A stretch of DNA of 64,000 nt from Streptomyces avermitilis MA-4680 = NBRC 14893 (GTDB lineage Bacteria; Actinomycetota; Actinomycetes; Streptomycetales; Streptomycetaceae): contig NC_003155.5 in NCBI RefSeq assembly GCF_000009765.2, positions 2,356,001-2,420,000 of the forward strand. Reading direction: 5' to 3'. Each line of letters begins with the position of its first letter. Within the stretch, counting starts at the first letter, position 1. The position numbers were made by a program, and so were the translations under genes. Positions 27,164 through 34,737 of the stretch are shown one piece after another. Below the pieces are notes generated by a model, which saw only the letters and a list, made by a program, of their open reading frames with translations, was not told the origin of the DNA and did not search any database.

Positions 27164-27192
27164 GTCCCCTTCCCGGGCGGCGGGAAGGGGAC
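27164..27192 (-). terminator. 11-bp stem hairpin between LLM and NCS1 genes
   Basis: GTCCCCTTCCC pairs perfectly with GGGAAGGGGAC around a 7-nt loop. It lies 67 bp downstream of the LLM gene and 77 bp upstream of the NCS1 start, so it may end or attenuate transcription coming from the hydantoinase operon. No gene is seen in this gap. Confidence 0.6.
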
Positions 27193-27258
27193 GATCCGAG
27201 GAGCGGGCCAACGGCCCTGTCAATGCCGACAGTTGACGTTTACCGGCGGCAGTTGCCG

Positions 27259-28284
27259 TTACTGCGGGCCGTTGACGGCCGGGATGATCTTCGTCCCGTA
27301 GGCGTCGATGACGGCTTCCTGCGCGTCGTGCATGTCGTAGACGGCGAACTGGTCGACGCCCAGCTCACGCAGGGCGTTCAGCTTCTCGATGTGCTGCTCG
27401 ACCGTGCCGATCAGGCAGAACCGGTCGACGATCTCGTCCGGCACGAACGCGGTGTCGGGGTTGTCGGTACGCCCGTGGTGGGAGTAGTCGTAGCCCTCGC
27501 GGGCCTTGATGTAGTCGGTGAGTTCGTCGGGTACGGCGGCGGAGTGCTCGCCGTACTTGGAGACGAGATCGGCGACATGGTTGCCGACCATCCCGCCGAA
27601 CCAACGGCACTGCTCGCGCGCGTGGGCGAGCGCCTCGGGCGAGTCGTCCGCCGTGACGTACGCCGGCGCGGCGACGCAGATCCTGACCTCGGACGGGTCG
27701 CGCCCGGCCGCCACGGCCGCGTCCTTGACGGCCTTGACCATGTACTCCGTCAGATAGAGGTCGGCCAGCTGGAGGATGAACCCGTCCGCCTCCTCGCCGG
27801 TCATCTTCAGGGCCTTCGGGCCGTAAGCGGCCATCCAGACCGGGAGTTCGGCGCCCGGCTTGACCCACGGGAACTTGACGACCGTACCGCCGAGGTCGGC
27901 CTCATCGCCGCGGCCGAGGGCACGGATCACCTTCATGGCACCGCTTATACGGGCGAGGGTGTTGGGCTTGCGCCCGGCGACGCGCATCGCGGAGTCGCCA
28001 CGGCCGATGCCGCACACCGTGCGGTTGCCGAACATGTCGTTCAGCGTCGCGAAGGTGGAGGCGGTGACCTCCCAGGTGCGGGTGCCCGGGTTCGTCACCA
28101 TGGGGCCGACCGTCAACTTCTGCGTGTTGGCGAGAATCTGACTGTAGATCACGAACGGTTCCTGCCACAGCACGGCCGAGTCGAAAGTCCAGCCGTAGCG
28201 GAAGCCGTTGCGTTCGGCCCGCTTCATCAGGCTGATGACACGCGAGGCCGGCGGGTCGGTCTGCAGGACGAGTCCGAAGTCCAT
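27259..28284 (-). CDS. F420-dependent LLM-class oxidoreductase (TIGR03842-like)
   Basis: A 341-residue luciferase-like TIM-barrel enzyme. It begins MDFGLVLQTDPPASRVISLM and carries RYGWTFDSAVLWQEPFVIY, VTNPGTRTWEVTASTFATLN and VCGIGRGDSAMRVAG, typical of the F420-binding LLM group placed next to dihydropyrimidinases in actinobacteria. It should transfer hydride from or to deazaflavin F420. The ATG at 28284 lies 11 bp after the hydantoinase stop, and its ribosome site GGAG uses that stop codon (TAGGAG), so the two are coupled. An attractive role is the reductive step before ring opening; this is inference. Confidence 0.9.
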   Translation of the reverse strand: MDFGLVLQTDPPASRVISLMKRAERNGFRYGWTFDSAVLWQEPFVIYSQILANTQKLTVGPMVTNPGTRTWEVTASTFATLNDMFGNRTVCGIGRGDSAMRVAGRKPNTLARISGAMKVIRALGRGDEADLGGTVVKFPWVKPGAELPVWMAAYGPKALKMTGEEADGFILQLADLYLTEYMVKAVKDAAVAAGRDPSEVRICVAAPAYVTADDSPEALAHAREQCRWFGGMVGNHVADLVSKYGEHSAAVPDELTDYIKAREGYDYSHHGRTDNPDTAFVPDEIVDRFCLIGTVEQHIEKLNALRELGVDQFAVYDMHDAQEAVIDAYGTKIIPAVNGPQ

Positions 28285-28295
28285 GTGCGCCACTC

Positions 28296-29696
28296 CTAGT
28301 TCAGGTACTGACAGGTGGAGCGGGGGGTGTAGACGCCATGCCCCGCGCGCCCGGTGAACTCCCGCTCGGTGATGACCGGTTCGCCCCGCGAGAGCACGGT
28401 CTCGACCCGTCCCGTGACGCGCCTGCCCTCGTACGCCGAGTAGTCGACGTTCATGTGGTGCGTCTCGGCCGAGATGATCTGCTCGGCGTGCGGGTCGTAG
28501 ATGACGACATCGGCGTCGGCGCCCGGCGCGATGGTCCCCTTCTTCGGGTACAGGCCGAACATCCGGGCCGGGGTGGCGCAGGCGATCTCGATCCAGCGGC
28601 GGCGCGAGATGTGCCCGTCGACGACGGCCTGGTGGAGCAGGTCCATACGGTTCTCGACCCCCGGCAGACCGTTGGGGATCTTGGAGAAGTCGCCCCGGCC
28701 GAGCTCCTTCTGGCCGACGAAGCAGAAGGGGCAGTGGTCGGTGGAGACGACCTGGAGGTCGTTGGTGCGCAACCCGCGCCACAACGCGGCCTGGTGCTGT
28801 TTGGGGCGAAGAGGCGTGCTGCACACGTACTTGGCGCCCTCGAAGTCGGGCTCGGCGAGGTTGTCGGTCGACAGGAACAGGTACTGCGGACAGGTCTCGC
28901 CGAAGACGTTCAGTCCCTCGTCGCGCGCCCGTGCCAGCTCGGCGACCGCTTCCTGCGCCGAGACGTGCACGACGTACAGCGGAGCGCCCGCGACCTGCGC
29001 GAGCTTGATGGCGCGGTGGGTGGCCTCGGCCTCCAGCAGGGCCTTGCGGACCTCGCCGTGATACCGGGGGTCGGTCTCACCGCGGGCCAGCGCCTGCTCG
29101 ACCAGCACGTCGATCGCGATGCCGTTCTCGGCGTGCATCATGATCAGGCCGCCGTTCTCGGCGGAGCGCTGCATGGCGCGCAGGATCTGGCCGTCGTCGC
29201 TGTAGAAGACGCCGGGATAGGCCATGAACTGCTTGAAGGAGGTGACGCCCTCCTCGACGAGGAGGTCCATCTCCTTCAGCGTCTCGTTGTTGACGTCCGA
29301 GACGATCATGTGGAAGGCGTAGTCGATGGCGCACTTGCCATCGGCCTTGGCGTTCCAGGCGTCCAGGCCCTCGCGCAGCGAATGGCCCACGCTCTGCACC
29401 GCGAAGTCGACGATCGTCGTCGTACCGCCCCAGGCCGCGGCCCGCGTACCCGTCTCGAAGGAGTCGGAGGCGAAGGTGCCGCCGAAGGGCAGTTCCATGT
29501 GGGTGTGGGCGTCGACTCCGCCCGGAATCACGTACTTTCCGGTGGCGTCGATGGTCCGCTCGGCCGTCCAGGCCTCGGCGGCCGGGGTGCCCGAGGCGGC
29601 GAGGGCGACGATGCGGCCGTCCTCGATCAGGACGTCGGCGTGGATCTCGTCGGACGCGGTGACGACGAGGCCACCGCGGATGACGGTACGGCTCAT
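28296..29696 (-). CDS. hydA: Dihydropyrimidinase / D-hydantoinase
   Basis: A 466-residue amidohydrolase that opens dihydropyrimidine or hydantoin rings to N-carbamoyl amino acids. The binuclear zinc ligands are all visible: His64 and His66 (DAHTHME), carbamylated Lys155 (TSFKQFM), His188 (MMHAENG), His244 (YVVHVSAQEA) and Asp320 (STDHCPF). Length is normal for the family. The start ATG follows GGAG. Downstream it is coupled to the F420 enzyme; upstream a C-N hydrolase gene ends 103 bp away. It supplies N-carbamoyl-beta-alanine or carbamoyl amino acids to that hydrolase. Confidence 0.94.
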   Translation of the reverse strand: MSRTVIRGGLVVTASDEIHADVLIEDGRIVALAASGTPAAEAWTAERTIDATGKYVIPGGVDAHTHMELPFGGTFASDSFETGTRAAAWGGTTTIVDFAVQSVGHSLREGLDAWNAKADGKCAIDYAFHMIVSDVNNETLKEMDLLVEEGVTSFKQFMAYPGVFYSDDGQILRAMQRSAENGGLIMMHAENGIAIDVLVEQALARGETDPRYHGEVRKALLEAEATHRAIKLAQVAGAPLYVVHVSAQEAVAELARARDEGLNVFGETCPQYLFLSTDNLAEPDFEGAKYVCSTPLRPKQHQAALWRGLRTNDLQVVSTDHCPFCFVGQKELGRGDFSKIPNGLPGVENRMDLLHQAVVDGHISRRRWIEIACATPARMFGLYPKKGTIAPGADADVVIYDPHAEQIISAETHHMNVDYSAYEGRRVTGRVETVLSRGEPVITEREFTGRAGHGVYTPRSTCQYLN

Positions 29697-29799
29697 GCTC
29701 CCTCTCCTACTCCTACCGTGGTCAGCACTGCTGTCTGGTGCGGCGGTCGGTCCCGCCGGTCCGGCCGCCCGTGCACCGGACCGGCGAACGCCCGGCCGG

Positions 29800-30642
29800 C
29801 TACGGAGCGGTCAGGGGCCCGTACGCGCCCGGGGCGCGGTCGCGGTAGAACTGCCAGCGGTCGCGCACTTCCCGCAGCTTGGCCAGGTCCAGGTCGCGGA
29901 CGACGAGTTCGGTCTCCTTGTCGCTCGCCACCTCGCCGACGAACTGCGCCTCCGGGTCCACGAAGTACGAGGTCCCGTAGAAGTCGTTGTCGCCCAGCTC
30001 CTCGACGCCCACGCGGTTGATGGCGCCGACGAAGTACTCGTTGGCGACCGCCGCCGCCGGCTGCTCCAGCTGCCAGAGGTAGCCGGACAGACCGCGCGAG
30101 GTGGCCGACGGGTTGAACACGATCTCGGCGCCCGCCAGGCCCAGCGCCCGCCAGCCCTCCGGGAAGTGACGGTCGTAGCAGATGTAGACACCGATCCTGC
30201 CGACGGCGGTGTCGAAGACCGGCCACCCGCTGTTGCCGGGGCGGAAGTAGAACTTCTCCCAGAATCCCTCGACCTGCGGAATGTGGGTCTTGCGGTACTT
30301 GCCCAGGTACGAGCCGTCGGCGTCGATCACGGCCGCGGTGTTGTAGAGGACGCCGGGCTGCTCCTCCTCGTACATCGGCAGGACCAGGACGATGCCCAGT
30401 TCCCTGGCCAGCGCCTGGAAGCGCTTGACGATCGGGCCGTGCGGGATCTGCTCGGCGTACTCGTAGAACGCCTTGTCCTGGACCTGGCAGAAGTAGGGAC
30501 CGTAGAACAGCTCCTGGAAACACAGGACCTGTGCGCCCTGTGCGGCCGCGTCGCGGACCGCCTGCTCGTGGACCTGGATCATCGATTCCTTGTCGCCGGT
30601 CCATGCGGTCTGGAAGACGGCGGCGCGGATCACTCTGCTCAT
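29800..30642 (-). CDS. C-N hydrolase (beta-ureidopropionase/nitrilase type), copy 1
   Basis: A 280-residue nitrilase-superfamily amidase with the Glu-Lys-Cys triad at Glu44 (CFQELFYGP), Lys118 (GKYRKTHIP) and Cys155 (YICYDRHFPEGW). Members in this context remove the carbamoyl group from N-carbamoyl-beta-alanine or N-carbamoyl amino acids, giving CO2, ammonia and the amino acid. It follows a 148-bp regulatory gap below pucR and heads the hydA-LLM row. A paralogue of identical length and with the same triad positions is encoded at 33685-34527. Confidence 0.9.
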   Translation of the reverse strand: MSRVIRAAVFQTAWTGDKESMIQVHEQAVRDAAAQGAQVLCFQELFYGPYFCQVQDKAFYEYAEQIPHGPIVKRFQALARELGIVLVLPMYEEEQPGVLYNTAAVIDADGSYLGKYRKTHIPQVEGFWEKFYFRPGNSGWPVFDTAVGRIGVYICYDRHFPEGWRALGLAGAEIVFNPSATSRGLSGYLWQLEQPAAAVANEYFVGAINRVGVEELGDNDFYGTSYFVDPEAQFVGEVASDKETELVVRDLDLAKLREVRDRWQFYRDRAPGAYGPLTAP

Positions 30643-30704
30643 CGGGACCTCCGGTCGCTCGGTGTGCGGCGAGCCTAGAAAGTCCTGGGACCCGGATTGA
30701 GTTG

Positions 30705-30747
30705 CACCGTGTCACGTCTGCGGACACCTGGCGTTCCACGGTGTCAC
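30705..30747. promoter_or_regulatory. Candidate PucR operator upstream of C-N hydrolase/hydA operon
   Basis: Two 11-bp direct repeats, CACCGTGTCAC (30705-30715) and CACGGTGTCAC (30737-30747), differ at one base and start 32 bp apart, about three helical turns. Their first 7 bases also form an inverted repeat. They lie 63-105 bp upstream of the start at 30642, between pucR and its probable target operon. Confidence 0.45.
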
Positions 30748-30790
30748 CCCTGTCCGAACGCACGTGTTTCCTGCTCTTGTCCACGCCGTT

Positions 30791-32350
30791 TCACCCCTGT
30801 TGGGCATCGTGTGCGAGCAGCGCGATGTGGACGGAGGCGGCCTGTTCGAAGTCGTCGAGGTCGACGCCGAGCCGCGCCTGGATGGCCTCCAGCCTGCGGT
30901 AGAGCGCGGGCCGGCTGACGTGGTGGAGCTGCGCGGTGCGGGACTTGTTGCGGCCGGTGGCCAGATAGGTGCGCAGTACGGGCAGCAGGTCCGACTCGGC
31001 GTCGCGTCCGCACAGCAGCCCGTTCAGCTCGCGCTCGGCGAAGGACTGGACGTACGGGTCGTCCCGCAGCAGCCGGATCAGACCGCGCAGATGGACGTCC
31101 CTCAGGCGCACCACGGCCGGCAGGTCCAGCACGGCCGAGTTCTCGGCCACGGCGTCGGCCACGTGCTGGGCCTCACGCAGCCCGGCGGGCACGTCGTCCC
31201 AGGCGGTACGCGGATCGGCGGCGGCGACCACGGTCCCGCTCGCCCCGGACTCCGTACGCAGCCGGGTGGCGAAGTGCGCCGAGAGTGCCTCCGCGTCCTG
31301 GTCCCGGGCGAGGCTGAGCAGCACGGCGGTGGCTCCGTCGGCCAGTTCGGCGACGAGTCCGGGCAGCCCCAGCATGCGCAGGACGCGGTCGAGCACGGGC
31401 GGCTCCCCGTCCCGTACGACGAGCGGCACGAAAGTCCGGCGGTTGACGGGCAGTCCGGCGGCCCGCGCACGCGGCAGGAGCTGACGGGCCGGTACGACAC
31501 CGGAGACGAGGTCCGTCAGCAGGCCCTGCGCGGACTGCTCCTCCCAGGTGTGGGCGGAGCCGCCGAGCATCCGGTGCAGGACCAGCGCCTCGGCGGCCCG
31601 GTCGGCGAGCAGGCGCCCCGTGGCGGCGTCGCCGCGGTATCCGCACAGTACGATCCGGCCCCAGCGCTCACCCCGCCCGCCCAGCTCGGCCCGGACCCAG
31701 CCGGCGCCCTCGCTGCCGCCCGCCTGACGCGCTATGCGCTCCCAGTCACGCAACACGTCGTCGACCGCGGACCGCTCCCCCGCCGTGGCGAGGACGCGGT
31801 GCGCGAGATTGGTGACGACGACGGGACAGGCGGCGTGCCCGGCGATCTCGTCGAGCATCCGCTGCAGAGGAGCGCCCGCCGTGATGAGTCCGGTGAGCGC
31901 CGTGCGTACCGCCTCGGACAGGCTGACGGCCGCGAACTTCTGTCGTACGAGCCGGGATTGGACCTCTTCCGTCAACTCGGCGAACGGGAAGGGCCGGTGG
32001 AGCACCACCATGGGCAGACCGCAGCGCTCCGCGGCCCGGCGCATCACGTCCGGCGGCGCCGGGAAGGCCCGGCCGAGTCCGAGGACGACGGCCGCGGCCT
32101 CCGCGCGGTGCAGCGAGCGGATGTACTCGGCCTGCGCCTCCGGGTCGCCGGCCAGCAGCACCCCGGTGGTGAGGACCATCTCGCCGCCGGTGAGCATCAC
32201 TCCGACGTCGGCGGCCTCGGCGACGTGCACCCAGCGCACGGGCCGGTCGAGGTGACCGGCGCCGGCCACCACCTCGGGCTCTCCGGCGAGTACCCGGTCC
32301 AGGGTGAGGACCTGGCGTACCGACAGGGCGGGTTCCAGGGCGGTGGTCAT
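30791..32350 (-). CDS. PucR-family transcriptional regulator
   Basis: A 519-residue activator. The N-terminal PucR domain (VRQVLTLDRVLAGEPEVVAGAG, WVHVAEAADVGVML) is followed by a GGDEF-like middle region. A C-terminal helix-turn-helix reads VLRTYLATGRNKSRTAQLHHV then SRPALYRRLEAIQARLGVDL (PF13556 type). PucR proteins control purine, allantoin or pyrimidine degradation. The gene sits in the middle of the catabolic cluster it probably controls, with the aminotransferase stop 57 bp upstream. Effector unknown; a ring or carbamoyl intermediate is likely. Confidence 0.92.
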   Translation of the reverse strand: MTTALEPALSVRQVLTLDRVLAGEPEVVAGAGHLDRPVRWVHVAEAADVGVMLTGGEMVLTTGVLLAGDPEAQAEYIRSLHRAEAAAVVLGLGRAFPAPPDVMRRAAERCGLPMVVLHRPFPFAELTEEVQSRLVRQKFAAVSLSEAVRTALTGLITAGAPLQRMLDEIAGHAACPVVVTNLAHRVLATAGERSAVDDVLRDWERIARQAGGSEGAGWVRAELGGRGERWGRIVLCGYRGDAATGRLLADRAAEALVLHRMLGGSAHTWEEQSAQGLLTDLVSGVVPARQLLPRARAAGLPVNRRTFVPLVVRDGEPPVLDRVLRMLGLPGLVAELADGATAVLLSLARDQDAEALSAHFATRLRTESGASGTVVAAADPRTAWDDVPAGLREAQHVADAVAENSAVLDLPAVVRLRDVHLRGLIRLLRDDPYVQSFAERELNGLLCGRDAESDLLPVLRTYLATGRNKSRTAQLHHVSRPALYRRLEAIQARLGVDLDDFEQAASVHIALLAHDAQQG

Positions 32351-32407
32351 GGCGACGTTCCCTTGCTCGGGCCTGCTGCTCAGGTGTTACGGAAGACACC
32401 TCATGGT

Positions 32408-33688
32408 TCAGACACTCCTCAGGGCGCGGTCGAGGATCGCGGCGCCCTCTTCCGCCTCGGCGACGGTGAGCGAGAGCGGCGGGGCGATGCGCAGCGCGCT
32501 GGTGTTGTGGGCGCCGCCCTTGCCGAGCAGCAGGCCCGCCTCACGGGCGGCTTCGAGCACGGCGGACGCCGCCTGCGGGTTCGCCTCGTCGGTGCCGGGC
32601 TTGACCAGCTCGATGCCGATCATGAGCCCGCGCCCACGCACCTCCCGTACGACGGGAAGCTGCGCGCCGATGGCCCGCAGCCGCTCGATGAGCAGGCCGC
32701 CCACGCGCCGGGCATTGCCCTGGAGATCGTGTTCGAGGAGGTAGATGAGGTTGGCGAGGCCGGCCGCCATGGTGATCTGGGTGCCGCCGAAGGTCGAAAT
32801 GGAGTTGGCGTCCAGGCAGTTCATGATGTCGGCGCGGGCGACGACGCCACCGATGGACATGCCGTTGCCGATGCCCTTGGCGAAGGTGAGGATGTCCGGC
32901 GGGCCGCTCTGCCCGTGTGCCTGCCAGCCCCAGAAGTGCTCGCCGGTGCGGCCCCAGCCGGTCTGCACCTCGTCGGCGATCCACAGGATGCCCTGCTCCT
33001 GGAGTACCTCCCGGAAGGCCGCGTACAGCCCGTCGGGCGGTGCGGTGAAGCCGCCGACGCCCTGGACGGGTTCGGCGATCAGGGCGGCGGGCGGGCGGAT
33101 GTGGCCGAGCAGGTCCTTCAGGTCCTCCACGCAGGCCGCGATGAAGTCGGCGTCGCCGAGTTCGGCGTACGGGCCGCGGGTGCGGACGCCACCGTGCACG
33201 TACAGCGTCTGCAGGGGTGACAGCGAGGTGGGCGACCAGCCCTTGTTGCCGGTGATGCCGACCGCGCTGAACGAGCGGCCGTGGTAGCTGTTGCGCATCG
33301 CCAGGATCTGGTTGCTCTGCCGGTACGTCGTCGCCAGCAGCAGCGCGGTGTCGTTGGCCTCGGTGCCGGACGTGGTGAAGAAGACCCGGGCGTCCGGGAT
33401 GCCCGACAACTGGGCGATCCGCTCCGCGAGTTCGACCATCGGCCGGTTGAGGTAGAGGGTCGAGGAGTGGACGATCCGCCCGGCCTGCTCGCTCACCGCC
33501 TTGGTGATCTCGGGCAGCGCGTGCGCGGTCATGGTGGTGAGGATGCCGCCGAAGAAGTCGAGATACCTGTTGCCTGCCGCGTCCCAGACGTGGCGGCCCT
33601 CGCCGTGGGTGATCTCGATCGGGTCCGCGTAGTAGAGCGCGAGCCAGTCGGGCAGGACGGACCGGTGACGCCCGTACAGGTCGCTCAC
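32408..33688 (-). CDS. Class III PLP aminotransferase (beta-alanine/GABA type)
   Basis: A 426-residue omega-aminotransferase. It has the PLP-phosphate loop TSGTEAND, the aromatic block NSYHGRSFSAVG, the Asp of LWIADEVQTGWGRTG and the Schiff-base Lys271 (LTFAKGIGNGMSIGG). In this cluster it should convert beta-alanine (or a 3-amino acid) plus a keto acid to malonate semialdehyde. The GTG start at 33688 overlaps the stop of the upstream C-N hydrolase (GTGA), so the two are translationally coupled and probably act in succession. Confidence 0.92.
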   Translation of the reverse strand: MSDLYGRHRSVLPDWLALYYADPIEITHGEGRHVWDAAGNRYLDFFGGILTTMTAHALPEITKAVSEQAGRIVHSSTLYLNRPMVELAERIAQLSGIPDARVFFTTSGTEANDTALLLATTYRQSNQILAMRNSYHGRSFSAVGITGNKGWSPTSLSPLQTLYVHGGVRTRGPYAELGDADFIAACVEDLKDLLGHIRPPAALIAEPVQGVGGFTAPPDGLYAAFREVLQEQGILWIADEVQTGWGRTGEHFWGWQAHGQSGPPDILTFAKGIGNGMSIGGVVARADIMNCLDANSISTFGGTQITMAAGLANLIYLLEHDLQGNARRVGGLLIERLRAIGAQLPVVREVRGRGLMIGIELVKPGTDEANPQAASAVLEAAREAGLLLGKGGAHNTSALRIAPPLSLTVAEAEEGAAILDRALRSV

Positions 33689-34527
33689 GGCCGCACCAGC
33701 CCTTCGTAGGCGTCGGGGCGGCGGTCGCGGTAGAAGGCCCACTGCTGCCGCACTTCGTCGATGACGTCGAAGTCGAGGTCACGGACGACGAGTTCCTCGG
33801 ACTTGTCGCTGGCGACCTCGCCCACGAACTGCCCGCGCGGGTCGACGAAGTAGCTCGTCCCGTAGAAGTCGTTGTCGCCGTACTCCTCCTGGCCGACGCG
33901 GTTGATCGCGGCGATGAAGTACTCGTTGGCGACGGCCGCGGCGGGCTGCTCCAGCTGCCAGAGGTAGGCGGACAGACCGCGCGAGGTGGCGGAGGGGTTG
34001 TAGACGAGCTGGGCGCCGTTGAGGCCGAGCTGCCGCCAGCCCTCCGGGAAGTGACGGTCGTAGCAGATGTAGACGCCGACCTTGCCGACCGCGGTGTCGA
34101 AGACGGGCCAGCCCATGTTCCCCGGTTTGAAGTAGTACTTCTCCCAGAAGCCCTTCACCTGGGGGATGTGGTGCTTGCGGTACTTGCCCAGGTAGGTGCC
34201 GTCGGCGTCGATCACGGCCGCGGTGTTGAAGTAGAAGCCGGACTGCTCCACCTCGAACACGGGCACGACGATCACCATGCCGGTCTCGCGCGCGAGCTCC
34301 TGCATACGAACCACCGTGGGTCCGTCCGGTACCGGCTCGGCCCAGCGGTAGTGCTCGGGCTCCTGGACCTGACAGAAGTAGGGGGCGTTGAAGACCTCCT
34401 GGAAACCGATCACCTTCGCGCCCTGCCGGGCCGCCTCGCGGGCGTGCTCCACATGCTTGGCGATCATGGATTCGGTGTCACCGGTCCAGGTCGCCTGGAC
34501 CAGTGCGGCGCGTACGACGTGGGCCAT
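33685..34527 (-). CDS. C-N hydrolase (beta-ureidopropionase/nitrilase type), copy 2
   Basis: A 280-residue nitrilase-superfamily amidase, paralogous to 29800-30642, with Glu44 (GFQEVFNAP), Lys118 (GKYRKHHIP) and Cys155 (YICYDRHFPEGW). It shares long identical blocks with copy 1, such as NPSATSRGLS and YLWQLEQPAAAVANEYF, but differs around residues 40-100, the region that lines the substrate pocket in this superfamily. It starts the aminotransferase operon and follows a conspicuous 10-bp inverted repeat. Two hydrolases of different specificity in one pathway are likely. Confidence 0.9.
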   Translation of the reverse strand: MAHVVRAALVQATWTGDTESMIAKHVEHAREAARQGAKVIGFQEVFNAPYFCQVQEPEHYRWAEPVPDGPTVVRMQELARETGMVIVVPVFEVEQSGFYFNTAAVIDADGTYLGKYRKHHIPQVKGFWEKYYFKPGNMGWPVFDTAVGKVGVYICYDRHFPEGWRQLGLNGAQLVYNPSATSRGLSAYLWQLEQPAAAVANEYFIAAINRVGQEEYGDNDFYGTSYFVDPRGQFVGEVASDKSEELVVRDLDFDVIDEVRQQWAFYRDRRPDAYEGLVRP

Positions 34528-34567
34528 GTGCCGCTCCTTTGCCTGTTGTCCTCGCGGGGACGTCAGA

Positions 34568-34604
34568 GAGCCTCTACGCCCGTAGACACAGGCGGTAGAG
34601 GCTC
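34568..34604. promoter_or_regulatory. 10-bp perfect inverted repeat upstream of C-N hydrolase 2
   Basis: GAGCCTCTAC (34568-34577) and GTAGAGGCTC (34595-34604) are exact complements separated by 17 bp. The repeat starts 41 bp upstream of the ATG at 34527, in the promoter region of the hydrolase-aminotransferase operon. The half-site spacing (27 bp centre to centre) suits a dimeric regulator; a leader hairpin is the alternative. Confidence 0.5.
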
Positions 34605-34737
34605 GAACGTAAGCCTCCGGGACGGCCTTGCCAAGACCATCGTCGTTAACCCGCGGAGTCGATCACGTTTCGCACCCCTGTGGGTGAGTGGCCGGCCGTG
34701 CGGCGCAACCCCTGGTGCCTCGCGCGCCCCAGGTGTG

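Noticed and set aside
28338..30020. Long open frame of 560 codons on the plus strand opposite hydA and the C-N hydrolase gene
   Set aside because: It is antisense to two clearly conserved genes; long open antisense frames are expected in DNA with high third-position GC and it has no recognisable domain.
30764..33220. 818-codon plus-strand frame opposite pucR and the aminotransferase gene
   Set aside because: Shadow of the minus-strand genes; low-complexity Gly/Arg/Val composition without motifs.
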